NCBI GenBank assembly: GCA_045603225.1 | Contig: JAZULT010000049.1 | Location: 1-46,974 of the forward strand | Length of the DNA stretch: 46,974 nucleotides | Source: RGIG9115 sp045603225 | GTDB lineage: Bacteria > Bacillota > Clostridia > UBA1381 | Reading direction: 5' to 3' | In this document: positions 1 to 10,100 of the stretch, one piece after another | Position numbering within the stretch: the first letter of the stretch is position 1 | Layout: each line of letters starts with the position of its first letter | Translations under genes and position numbers: made by a program | The notes under the pieces: model-generated | What the model saw: only the letters and a program-made list of their open reading frames with translations | Databases searched by the model: none | What the model was told of the DNA's origin: nothing

Positions 1-2
1 AT

Positions 3-668
3 TTAGAATATGATAATCAACAACTTGCAGAATCGTTCGAAACGGGTATATTGTCAAAAGTATATGGAAAAGAAAATATTGAGGTATCAATTACTCCTAA
101 TTATATCAAACAAGTTGAATATGATGAAGTAAAAGTATCAGTCAAATATGATACATCCGATATAAAATCAGTATTTGAAGAAGAACCATTATCGAGTTAT
201 TTTGAAAGAGATTTAGAAAGCGATACAGTTATTTGTCCGATGGGACAAATACTAAAAAAGAAAAGTACGCATAGAACGCAGGGAGTTAGGTATGCCAATA
301 AAAAAGCCTGTAGAGAGTGTCTAAACAAATGTACAACCTCTAAATTTAAAGTTGTTTCATTTAAAGGTAATCATACCATAGTTAAGTCAAATTTTTATAG
401 ACATACCAGATTAAAAAAGATACTTGTAGAAAAGCAAATAGGCTACAAAGTAGACTTAAAATTCTATCCTTACAAATACAAACTAAAAAAACGTTGCTCT
501 ATAATTGAGCATCCGTTTGGCACGATAAAAAGATGGTGCGATGGCTCTTATCTATTACTGAAAGGTAAGATAAAAGCCACCGCTGATTTAGCATTGTTAT
601 TTTTAGGATATGATTTAAAAAGGGTAATAAATATATTGGGTGTTAACGAAATAATGGCAAGGATTTGA
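3..668 (+). CDS. IS1182-type transposase, C-terminal part (5' end outside window)
   Basis: The reading frame is open from base 3, so the gene begins before the window; a TTG at 51 is not a credible start. The protein shows a Cys-rich stretch (CPMGQ, then CRECLNKC) followed by a basic region and IEHPFGTIKRW, which is the layout of the C-terminal DDE domain (DDE_Tnp_1_6) of IS1182-family transposases, enzymes that cut and paste their own element. The frame ends at a TGA at 666-668. Bases 669-823 hold no gene. They include short direct repeats (GCACTAGTA twice near 812-842) but no clear terminal inverted repeat, so the right end of the element is not located. Whether the upstream part is intact cannot be seen. 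Confidence 0.8.
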   Translation, partial: LEYDNQQLAESFETGILSKVYGKENIEVSITPNYIKQVEYDEVKVSVKYDTSDIKSVFEEEPLSSYFERDLESDTVICPMGQILKKKSTHRTQGVRYANKKACRECLNKCTTSKFKVVSFKGNHTIVKSNFYRHTRLKKILVEKQIGYKVDLKFYPYKYKLKKRCSIIEHPFGTIKRWCDGSYLLLKGKIKATADLALLFLGYDLKRVINILGVNEIMARI

Positions 669-823
669 TAAAAATCCTACCATTTCTTTTTTTATATCTG
701 GAATCTATCGTAATATTTTTATAGAAAATTCAGTTTTCGGACAGTATGTAAAACAAGCCGATTTTTATGCATTTAGACCCCCCTATGTCCAAAAGCGAAA
801 AATTTCATGCACTGCACTATGCA

Positions 824-1639
824 CTAGTAAACTGCACTAGTACAGTCAGAAGATTGTTTATATAAAATTCTGAATTGTTGCGGAGTAAGTGATTCCTGTT
901 GTTTAAACAACATTGAAAAATAGCTGTGACTTTTATATCCTACTGATTTTGAAATCTGTGAAACAGACATATTTGTGTTAATTAATTTATTTTTAGCATC
1001 CTGCATGCGAAGTTTATGCATATGCTCAATAGGACTGAAACTGTACTGTTTTTTATACATTCTGCAGAAATATTCAGGTACAAGTCCGCACATTCCCGAC
1101 AGGGTTTTTAAATCAAGGTCTTCCGAAAAATGGTTTACTATGTAGTGATGAACATTCGTAAGCTTATTGTTCGGCTCTGTTATTGAATTAGCTTCTGTAT
1201 GAAGAGTCAGAAGTAGTTTATAGAGAAGCGGTGAGGATTCACGGCAGAAATTCGGAACGGAATACATTGAAGCTATTTCTTTTGCAATGCTGAGATACGG
1301 TTCGATGTCTGACGGGATGAAAACATTATTAGGAACCGTAAAGTAATTGTTATACCAGTTCATTGTATACGTTATATAAAGTACCTGCCATTCTTCGTTG
1401 GGTTTATACTTGTGAGTGGTATCCGGCGGAAGAAACAGTATGCAGTTCTGGTTAAGAATATGTTGTCTATTGCCCTCAAAATACGTTCCCGAACCTTTGA
1501 GTGTGAAAAGCAACTGATAATGGGGAATGCCGTATGCTCTGTTCAATGCATTCTGATATTGGGTTCCTGCAGTATTGACATAAAGAGGCAACTTTTCATC
1601 CATATTACTTACAATTGGAAAATAATATCCGGTTGTCAT
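824..1639 (-). CDS. AraC-family transcriptional regulator (cupin sensor plus two HTH)
   Basis: 271 residues, normal for the family. The N-terminal half (about 10-150) is a cupin-like sensor (PHYQLLFTLKGSGTYF, then FLPPDTTHKYKP). The C-terminal ~100 residues are the AraC DNA-binding domain with two helix-turn-helices (LKTLSGMCGLVPEYFCRMYK and VSQISKSVGYKSHSYFSMLF). A ribosome site (AGGAG) precedes the ATG at 1639. The gene is divergent from the two large secreted sialidase-like genes and shares a 176-base intergenic region with them, so it is probably their activator, responding to a released sugar. Its own TTGACA -35 overlaps a repeated motif that could be its binding site, which suggests autoregulation. 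The inducer is unknown. Confidence 0.88.
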   Translation of the reverse strand: MTTGYYFPIVSNMDEKLPLYVNTAGTQYQNALNRAYGIPHYQLLFTLKGSGTYFEGNRQHILNQNCILFLPPDTTHKYKPNEEWQVLYITYTMNWYNNYFTVPNNVFIPSDIEPYLSIAKEIASMYSVPNFCRESSPLLYKLLLTLHTEANSITEPNNKLTNVHHYIVNHFSEDLDLKTLSGMCGLVPEYFCRMYKKQYSFSPIEHMHKLRMQDAKNKLINTNMSVSQISKSVGYKSHSYFSMLFKQQESLTPQQFRILYKQSSDCTSAVY

Positions 1640-1676
1640 GTTTTTTCTCCTATGTTTATTTTAGCTTATTTTTTTT

Positions 1677-1748
1677 ATAATAACACATTTTTTTACAATT
1701 GTCAATGGTAAAATTGTCCTTGAAAGACAAAGTTAAAAATCTTATAAT
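1677..1748. promoter_or_regulatory. Divergent promoters and candidate AraC operator
   Basis: Plus strand: TTGAAA (1720-1725), 17 bases, TATAAT (1743-1748), driving the sialidase-like genes. A second possible box TTTACA-N16-TATAAT lies at 1768-1795, but its start point would fall on the ribosome site. Minus strand: TTGACA (1700-1705), 17 bases, TATTAT (1677-1682), driving the AraC gene. Direct repeats AATTGTC at 1697-1703 and 1712-1718, 15 bases apart, sit just upstream of the plus -35 and overlap the minus -35. This is the expected position for an AraC-type activator that represses itself. Binding is inferred. Confidence 0.6.
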
Positions 1749-1815
1749 AAATTTCATTATTTTTATATTTACATGACGTTTTTGTGTGTTATAATTTAAT
1801 CAAGGAGGCGACATT

Positions 1816-4800
1816 ATGAAAAAAATTTATTCATGGTTTATGGTAGTATGTCTTATAACAGCATTACTTCCGGTAAGTATTTCTGCGGCAGATGCAGACC
1901 CGGGAACGATTGAGGGTTGGACAGTCAGCGGTGACGGGAGTGCAGAGCTTGTTTCAGACACAGTGGGTAAGGGAAGTAAACCCGTAATTAAATGGAACAG
2001 AACTGCAGGTGGTGAAACTACACTCAGTTATGTGACAGACAACCTCGAAGAAGGAAGATACGAAATTTCGGTAACGGCAAAAATGCCTGGTGACCATGGT
2101 ACGGCTGTGTTCGGTATAGCAGGAGATATGAGCGGCGGACTTCAGAATAATACAAATGAATATTCTGTTACAACAACCGACGTAACAGTTACCGGGAAAC
2201 AGCAGACTTTGCAGTTGTCACTTTCAGGAGGAAGCTCAACGGTCGGATATATATCCGAAGTTACAATGAGAAAGAAAGACGGCGAAGTTTCGTACGGTGA
2301 AAATCTTGTTTTAAACGGAGATTTTGAAAAGGAAGTTGAAAATACAGAGCCGGGTACAATGAGCGGCTGGACATTGGATTCCTATTCGAATGCTGAAATT
2401 ACGGAAGCGGAAGTTGACGGAAAAATAAAACCGGTTGTAAAGTGGCAGTATTCTGCAACAAAAGGTCAGCACAGAGCTTTAAAATATTATATAGGCGATG
2501 TGCCGGCAGGTGAATATAAGGTGTCATTTTATGCATATATTCCGGGTAATCCGGGCGGAAGCAATTACGGACTCACCTGCGAAGGTTTGTCTCCGGTTGG
2601 TATTAATATAGGCAGATGGAATGACGGATACCTTCTGGTTGAAAAAACCATAACAATATCAGCTGATAAATCAAATCAGTATTTTCAGATTATAACCGAC
2701 GGATACGGTGATACAAATTATCTTTATCTTTCAGAAGCATCTGTATGTCCTGTAAACAGCGACGGAACACTCGGAAAAAATCTTATTGAAAATTATGATT
2801 TTGTAAATGAGAGTGATACAATAAAGGTTCCCGACCTTGAAGGATGGGCTTCATCAAATGCGGCTACTCCGATCGGTGGTGGTACGGGTACTTATGACGG
2901 TGTGACAAAATCAACACTTACATGGACTCATGCAGATAACGGTGCACAGCTTAAAAAGCACGTAAAGCTGTATTATTCAATGGGAGCTGTTGAAGCAGGT
3001 ACATATAAGTATGAAGCAGTTCTTAAACATACAAACGTGGGTGACGGAAGAATTACCGTTGTGGCTTCGAATGTGGTTCAGCCGGGATCTTCATATACAG
3101 CACTTGCAGGCGGCTCGGGATCGGGAGGAGAGTTTATTAAAGTAAACGGAACTGTTACGTTTGAGTCTCCGGTTGCCGATGCACAATTTATTGTATTTAC
3201 AAACGGTTACGGTGATACCGGTACAATGCATTTATACAGCGTTTCTGTAAGAAAAGTTAATGCAAACTACGAATACGGTGAAAATGTAATCGAAAACAGC
3301 GATTTTAAAACACTTGAGTATTATTCATATAACGAAGACTTTGAAAAAATGAATACGGGGATTGTTCCCGAAGGCTGGATATCGGATCACGGTGACGGTG
3401 TGACTGTTCCCGGTATAGGAGCGCAGGTCGTTGAAAGGGACGGTAACAAGTCCATGAGAATTATTGACCTTAATGCATCACGTGGTGCTCTTTCCGTATA
3501 TAAAACATATGAACCGGATGAAGGTGTCAGCGTATCATTTGATTATAAGATGATACAAAGCGGATTTAACGGAACATCTTGTGTCGGAAGTAATGGTATG
3601 GGTGTTGTTAACGGCGGCACGCTGACAGCATTTTTCAGAGTGTTTGAAGATGCGAAAGGCATCGGAAATCTCAGATATTATTATAACAATAACTGGACAG
3701 ATACACCTGTTGTGAATATGAAAGCGGATGAATGGTATAATTTTAAACTTGAAACAGCAAAAGGTTCATCTGATGTAAAAGTAACCGTAAGCGGATATGA
3801 ACCCTTTGAAATGCCTCTTAATGCATCTTCATCTGTTACGGACAGAGTAAAATTTGCCTCAGGCTCTGCAGATGGTTGCAATGATGATTTTCTTGTTGAC
3901 AATGTAACAATCCGTACCGGGATAGTCTCGGATGAAGAACCCGAAGCTCCTTCGGAAGATAATGATGCAACAGTTTCCGATGTGATTGTAGCTCAGGCTG
4001 CAGCACCGGACTATCTTTATTTCCCGGATATTGCAAATATACCTGCAGAAATATATAACGGAAAATATCCGAACGGAAAATTACTTGTTTCATATTACAG
4101 AAACATAATACATGACCCGAACACCAAGGAAGAAATGATGGGAAGTACAATCGAACTTACCGAGAGTGTTGATGACGGAAAAACATGGAGTAAGGGGAAG
4201 GTTATAATTGATCAGGACAAAATGATTGAATGGGGACTTTCTACGGACAGTATTCCGACAGAAGCAAGAGACCCTAACCTTGCACTCCTTAACGACGGAA
4301 CATTGTTACTCACGTTTTATGCGGCACATCCTTCCGAGAATAAGTATACAAGACCGTATCTGATGGAAAGTAAGGATGGCGGAGATACATGGGGCGAGCC
4401 GATTCTCATTCCGTGTTCTTCGGTTGATGAAAGCTACGCCAAGCGCGGAGATATAGCGGTGTTTGACGATGATTATATCCTCATTCCGCTTTATGGTGCA
4501 CCGACTACGGATAAAGGTAATTACATCGCATTTTGTGTTCCTGCGTACAGAGACGAAAACGGAAAATGGGTGTTTGACCTTGAAAAAGAATCCATTATCG
4601 GAAATAAAACCTTTGAGGAAAATATGACTGTGTGTGAACCGTCTATTGTAGCTACCGGGAAGAATACTGCTTATGCAATGATTCGTGAACCGGGAAAGGT
4701 TTACCGCACAGATGACAGAGGTGTTACATGGACACTTGTAGGAGACGAGCCGGGTAAAATTCATCAGCCGGGACTTAAGCTTCTTGATGACGGAAGTATT

Positions 4801-7107
4801 TTTGTTACGTGGGCTGTTCAGAATGAGTACGGTCGTCCGGTTTACGGAAAGAGATTCTATCCCGACTGCGGATGGGATGCTACCGAAACACAGCTTATTT
4901 ACCGCTCACCGAATAATGAAGGAGATATGGCAGACCCGTCAAACTCTCTTACAAATGACGGAAGAATACTTGTTGTGTATTATGATAAATCAACAAGATA
5001 TATAGGTGCTACGTTCTGTGAGCTTGATGAGTTTGAAATTCCTGAGCTTAACAGCGATTATACAAGATGTATTATAGCGGATGATGTTTCGTTTTTTGAA
5101 GGTGACGGTGTTTCAGACGGAAATGGTGTTATAGAATTTAAAGATAATTCCGTAATGGAGAGTAAGGAAAATATATCGGATAATTTCACGGTAACCTGCG
5201 AAATGAAGGTTGAAGGCAATTCGGGAAATGTTTTCTGGTTTGAATACGGTGATGAGCTGTATGCGGAATTTGACAGCCTTGTTCCGGGAACGGAATATTG
5301 TGTAAAATTTGTGCGTATCGGAAACTCCGTGAAAGCAAAAGTATGGGAAAAAGGCGAAACCGAACCGGATGAATGGTATGCGGAATATACAGCTCAGAAT
5401 ACGGTAAATACCGATAAATTCAGTATTGGTTATAAATCATCTGACGGCGGCGCAGGATATGTCGGGAATATTGTTATATCAAGAGCGATGAAAATAGAGC
5501 TTCCCGAAAGAAAAGAAATGCTTGAAGTCAGCGAGCCTGCAAAGCTTGAATGCAATGTATTTCCGCCGCTTAGCGGGAATTATGAAATTAACTGGGTTTC
5601 ATCTGATACCGATGTGGCTGAAATTTCAAATGACGGTATAATCAAGCCGAAATCAGCAGGAACAACAACGATAACTGCAACTATCGGGGACATGACTGCA
5701 GAATGTGAAGTTACCGTAAAAGCAATTCCTTATGAAGCATCTATGAAGGATTCGCCAAAACCCGTAAAATTCTGGGATTTTGAAAATTATGATGTTGGCG
5801 AATTTACGGACAAGTCTGATTTTTCACAGTACATCGGAACAAGTGACAGCTTAACCGTAAAGGAAAATAATGACGGAAAATATCTTGAGCTTGTAAATGA
5901 CTGGGGAACAGGAAGAACAACAACTCAGCTGATAAGCAATTCCGTTTACAGCGGAAATTACAGTATCAGTTTTGATTTCAGCTTTGAAGCATCCTCTGAT
6001 ACAACTCAGGAGATGTATATTAATCCTGCTCACGGAGGCAGTAATTATCTCATACACCTGCAGGAAAACGGACTTATAATCAAGGCGGCAACCTCCTCTG
6101 ATCCTATTGTTCAGATACCAAAAGCACATCTTCCGGGCGAGTGGTTTACTGCACGTGTAACAAAAGCGGACGGATATTTGTTTGTTAAAACATGGAGAAA
6201 AGGTGAAGCTGAACCGTCAGACTGGGATTTATCTTATTATAATGACGATAATAAAAAGAACGGTGTAATCAGACTTGCATGGTATGGTGATCATAAAGTG
6301 GTTCTTGATATGGATAATCTTGCGATTTCACGCAGACAGGATATTAACCGTCTTGACATTACAAAAGATAACGTTTCTGTGTCTGTGGAAGATTCAACGG
6401 ACAGCGCGGTTCTTGTTCTGGCAAGCTATAAAGAGGATAAGCTTGTTGATACAAAAATTGTTGATGTTACGGGCGATATGAATGTAAGCCTGAGCGGGGC
6501 GGAGCTGTCTTATGATATCGGAAATGAAATAAGAGCATTTCTGTGGAAGGATTTGCAGAATATGGAGCCTGTTTGTGACCCGGATTCATACGTTGTGAAA
6601 AAGGAAACAACATATGGCGAAAATCTTATCTCCAATTATAATTTTACGGATTCCGACGGAAACGGCACACTTGACGGATGGTCACTTTACTGTGATGACA
6701 AATACGTACTTCAGAATGGAATGTCAATGGAGCTTTCAAAGCCCATGCTGAACGGAATTTCAAAGCCGGTCCTTAAGTGGAATTACCTTATCGGTAATCA
6801 GGGGCATATTCGATACATCGATTATAAGCTTGGCAAGCTTGAACCGGGAGATTACCTCGTTTCCGTAACAGTATCTGTACCGGACAATCCGGGATACACA
6901 GCTTACGGTCTGACAGGAAGTATTGAAACCGATAAGGGTTATGAATTGGGCAGATTTACAAAAGCATATAAGACATTTGCAAAAACAGTTACTGTAACTG
7001 AAGACCAAAAGGATGTTGAACAAAGCTTCAGAATTTCATCAAACGGATATGGTGATACGGGCAGTCTTTATGTGTGGGAAGCATCTGTAAGAAAAATCAA
7101 TAATTAA
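1816..7107 (+). CDS. Large secreted multidomain sialidase-like (BNR/Asp-box) glycan-active protein
   Basis: 1763 residues with a signal peptide (hydrophobic core, cut near residue 24 after VSISA). Several related carbohydrate-binding-like modules begin with YGEN/GKNLxxNxDF near residues 160, 318 and 487. The catalytic-type region is about 720-1080, with Asp-boxes SVDDGKTW (~784), SKDGGDTW (~852) and TDDRGVTW (~966), as in six-bladed sialidase-like propellers. Then follow a laminin-G-like stretch, a Big_2 immunoglobulin-like domain (~1236-1304), a second laminin-G-like stretch, and a C-terminal module (1600-1763) nearly repeated in the next gene. There is no LPxTG anchor or dockerin, so it is probably released or held by sugar binding. 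The classical Arg-Ile-Pro sialidase motif is not evident, so another propeller hydrolase (for example GH93-like) is possible. The start follows AAGGAGG. It forms an operon with the next gene. Confidence 0.8.
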   Translation: MKKIYSWFMVVCLITALLPVSISAADADPGTIEGWTVSGDGSAELVSDTVGKGSKPVIKWNRTAGGETTLSYVTDNLEEGRYEISVTAKMPGDHGTAVFGIAGDMSGGLQNNTNEYSVTTTDVTVTGKQQTLQLSLSGGSSTVGYISEVTMRKKDGEVSYGENLVLNGDFEKEVENTEPGTMSGWTLDSYSNAEITEAEVDGKIKPVVKWQYSATKGQHRALKYYIGDVPAGEYKVSFYAYIPGNPGGSNYGLTCEGLSPVGINIGRWNDGYLLVEKTITISADKSNQYFQIITDGYGDTNYLYLSEASVCPVNSDGTLGKNLIENYDFVNESDTIKVPDLEGWASSNAATPIGGGTGTYDGVTKSTLTWTHADNGAQLKKHVKLYYSMGAVEAGTYKYEAVLKHTNVGDGRITVVASNVVQPGSSYTALAGGSGSGGEFIKVNGTVTFESPVADAQFIVFTNGYGDTGTMHLYSVSVRKVNANYEYGENVIENSDFKTLEYYSYNEDFEKMNTGIVPEGWISDHGDGVTVPGIGAQVVERDGNKSMRIIDLNASRGALSVYKTYEPDEGVSVSFDYKMIQSGFNGTSCVGSNGMGVVNGGTLTAFFRVFEDAKGIGNLRYYYNNNWTDTPVVNMKADEWYNFKLETAKGSSDVKVTVSGYEPFEMPLNASSSVTDRVKFASGSADGCNDDFLVDNVTIRTGIVSDEEPEAPSEDNDATVSDVIVAQAAAPDYLYFPDIANIPAEIYNGKYPNGKLLVSYYRNIIHDPNTKEEMMGSTIELTESVDDGKTWSKGKVIIDQDKMIEWGLSTDSIPTEARDPNLALLNDGTLLLTFYAAHPSENKYTRPYLMESKDGGDTWGEPILIPCSSVDESYAKRGDIAVFDDDYILIPLYGAPTTDKGNYIAFCVPAYRDENGKWVFDLEKESIIGNKTFEENMTVCEPSIVATGKNTAYAMIREPGKVYRTDDRGVTWTLVGDEPGKIHQPGLKLLDDGSIFVTWAVQNEYGRPVYGKRFYPDCGWDATETQLIYRSPNNEGDMADPSNSLTNDGRILVVYYDKSTRYIGATFCELDEFEIPELNSDYTRCIIADDVSFFEGDGVSDGNGVIEFKDNSVMESKENISDNFTVTCEMKVEGNSGNVFWFEYGDELYAEFDSLVPGTEYCVKFVRIGNSVKAKVWEKGETEPDEWYAEYTAQNTVNTDKFSIGYKSSDGGAGYVGNIVISRAMKIELPERKEMLEVSEPAKLECNVFPPLSGNYEINWVSSDTDVAEISNDGIIKPKSAGTTTITATIGDMTAECEVTVKAIPYEASMKDSPKPVKFWDFENYDVGEFTDKSDFSQYIGTSDSLTVKENNDGKYLELVNDWGTGRTTTQLISNSVYSGNYSISFDFSFEASSDTTQEMYINPAHGGSNYLIHLQENGLIIKAATSSDPIVQIPKAHLPGEWFTARVTKADGYLFVKTWRKGEAEPSDWDLSYYNDDNKKNGVIRLAWYGDHKVVLDMDNLAISRRQDINRLDITKDNVSVSVEDSTDSAVLVLASYKEDKLVDTKIVDVTGDMNVSLSGAELSYDIGNEIRAFLWKDLQNMEPVCDPDSYVVKKETTYGENLISNYNFTDSDGNGTLDGWSLYCDDKYVLQNGMSMELSKPMLNGISKPVLKWNYLIGNQGHIRYIDYKLGKLEPGDYLVSVTVSVPDNPGYTAYGLTGSIETDKGYELGRFTKAYKTFAKTVTVTEDQKDVEQSFRISSNGYGDTGSLYVWEASVRKINN
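6613..7104 (+). repeat. C-terminal binding-like module, copy 1
   Basis: Codes for residues 1600-1763 of the first sialidase-like protein and is highly similar to 12085-12585 at both protein and DNA level (shared KPVLKWNYLIGNQG, KDVEQSFRISSNGYGD and WEASVRKIN). This points to a duplicated module; its role in sugar or surface attachment is inferred. Confidence 0.85.
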
Positions 7108-7119
7108 AGGTAATGAACA

Positions 7120-10100
7120 ATGAAAAGATTTTTGAATGTATTGATAAGTACAGGTATTGTACTTGGAATGGTGGTTTCTCCTGTTTCTGCGGAAACGGGG
7201 GAAGCAATCGGAGAAATTCATGTTGTACCGGGGCAGGGGAATAACTGTATTGTGGTTGAATCTGAAAAATACAATGATTTTAATATCTACAGAAAATCAG
7301 ATGACGGAAGTTTATCTCTTGTAGAACTTCCGAATGCCAAAGACTCAAACGGTAATAATGTTTCTGACAGCAAATGGGAATATTGCGACAGAAGACTGTA
7401 CCTTGATGAAAATGTTGTAAACGGTACGGAATATACATATGTTGTAAAAGCTCTTGACGAAAACGGAGCTGAAACGGGAGAGGGTGCGGAAGTGAGCGGA
7501 ACACCATTTTCCACACCATTTAACGAAACAAAATTCAAAGCAGGTTCATACTGGAATTACTGGAACGCAAGTAATCATTCCTACGGATATGTTACCGAGA
7601 AGGATGGAGCAGGCGTTGGCGGAAGCCGTGGTTTGTATATTTCCAAAATGGGTGAGAATGATGCAAATAACGGATTTACATCCGTAACATACGATTTCGG
7701 AACTGTTCTTCAGTCGGGAAAGGTGTATAAATTTGTATGGAAACAAAAATTAACAAAATGTAACTGGGCAGGAGCTGACGGTCTGCGTGTTCAGGCACAA
7801 TCATCAACTGACGGAAAGTCATGGAACGGAGCTACATATGTTCCTTTTACAGACAGCGAGAAAAACGGAGAATGGTACACAAAAACCATGTACGTGAAAG
7901 GAACCGGACAGTCGTCACTTGAGTTTTATGTTCTTAAAACATCATGTGACCTTGTATTCGACAATTTTGAGCTTTATGAAGTAGATTCAAACACACTTGA
8001 AGCTGTAAGCTCATCAAATATGCTTGCATTCTGCAATCCGACATTTGATGTATCCGAAGAAAATGCCAAAGTGATAAGTACGTCATATTTTGCAGATTCC
8101 GAAATAAAAATTGACGGTGTTATTGACGAACAGGGCTGGCATATGGCGAAGGATCTTATATGGTATGGTTCTTCGGCAGGGAAAATGGGATTTTTGTGGA
8201 ACGGTAAGTATGCTTATTTCGCCCTTGACAGTCAGAGTGCAGACAGCCTTGAGCTTACACTCGGAAATAAAACCTTTGAATATAAGATAAAAGAAGGTAC
8301 TTTTACGGATGGAACTGACGGAACAGTCGGTAAAACATCAGGCAGTATAACCGAGCTTGCAATCCCCTTTGAGGAATGCGGAATTGTGCCGGGGGTTACA
8401 ACTCGCACAGAACCGTTTTCAGCCTGCATCAAATCAGGTGATAAGATTATAGACCTTGGTACCGAAGAGCTGACATTTATATTCTCATCACTTATTTACA
8501 GCGAGAATATGGATAATTTTTCGACTACAGGATTTTCTCAGGGTACAAGCTGGGCAAATACGGGAAGTACCCTTAATGATGTTATATTCAAACAGTCAGA
8601 AAGCTTCCCCGGTGCGGTAAACCTTTATAATAAAAGTACATCTCAGGAAGTGTGTAAGGGTTGGAGATATAATTACGGAACTGTGATTTCAGGTGCTTTT
8701 GATCTTGAGTTTGCAGTTAATTTTGAGGACCTTCCCGTGCTTGATACAAAAGATAAAGCATGGCAGGGATTTGTATTTGAGCTTAACACAGATAAAAGAC
8801 ATCGTTTTTCATTCTCTGCAGATGAGAACGGGAATGTGCTTTTAAATGCACTTTACTGGCTCAGCGGAGCAGGTTCAACCGGGCAGACTGTTACAAAGGA
8901 AACAGGGATAAAACTCGGAGAAACCGTTACGCTCAGAATTAGTGTGGATGCTGACAAACGTGTGGTTTTATACGTAAACGGAGTGGCGGTTGTTTCTCTT
9001 GATCCGCTTACCATGTCGGGTGGAAAACAGACGACCTTTGAGTGGAGTGTGTATCAGAGATTTGCGACAAAGGGAAATGTTAACGTACACCTTTTTGATA
9101 TGGCGATTTCAAAGCCGGTTGTTCTTACGGATGAGTATCTTGCGCAGAGCATTCTTGACAGTATAGTATTTGACGATATAAAGGGTGAGAATGACGGAGC
9201 TGATACTGTTACGGATGATCTTGAACTTCCGCAGAGCAAAACCGTATTCGGGCTTGACAGTTATCCGGTTGACTGGACCTCGGATAATGATGCTGTGATA
9301 GATGAAAACGGTGTGGTTACAGGAGGAAGTTTTGAAGGTGAAAAGGTAACACTTACAGCATCCGTAACCGTAGGCACGGTTACAAAAACAAAGGATTTTG
9401 AACTTGTAGTTTATAAAAAATCCGACAGAGCATTTCTTTACCTTGAAAATGACCTTAACCCGTATACGGGAGCACTTAATATTACATATATTCCGTTTAA
9501 CTATACCCTTGATGATTCCTATAACAGTATAGGATATGATACGGGAAGTGTACAGAATGTAAATTATGTTGTTCTTACTGATGAAGACGGCGTTCACAGA
9601 ATAAATAAAAATGAGTTGTCTTTGTATGTAAGTGATGATAATATATCATACAGACGTGTAAAGTATTTTGATATGTCTGCAGCCGACGGAAAAATATACC
9701 TTTATAATTTCAGCGAAAAAGCACGTTTTGTAAAGGTTCATTGTCACTACGATTCCTCGGAGTTTTATAATGTTTCTGACGGAGCATCATTTATTAACAA
9801 GATAAATAAAATGATTGACTCGGGATTTGATACAGAATTTGCGGGCAATGGCGGAGGAGCTTTTGAAAAGCTTGAAAGTATATATGTAAGTCCGGATAAA
9901 ACCGGTAACGACATAGCAGCTTTTATTGGTTTTGACAAAATTAATACTGACGCAATTTCAGACGATTACAGAGATCTCAGAATCGGATATGAAGGTAAAA
10001 TGCTTCCTTACAGCATAGGAGATGATGGTGTTTATATACGCCTTCCGTATGCAGAAGCAGGAAAAACAATTTCTGTTGATATTTACGGAAATAATGCCGA

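Noticed and set aside
4306..4764. Minus-strand frame inside the first sialidase-like gene
   Set aside because: Antisense to a well-supported propeller domain, no recognisable protein features or promoter.
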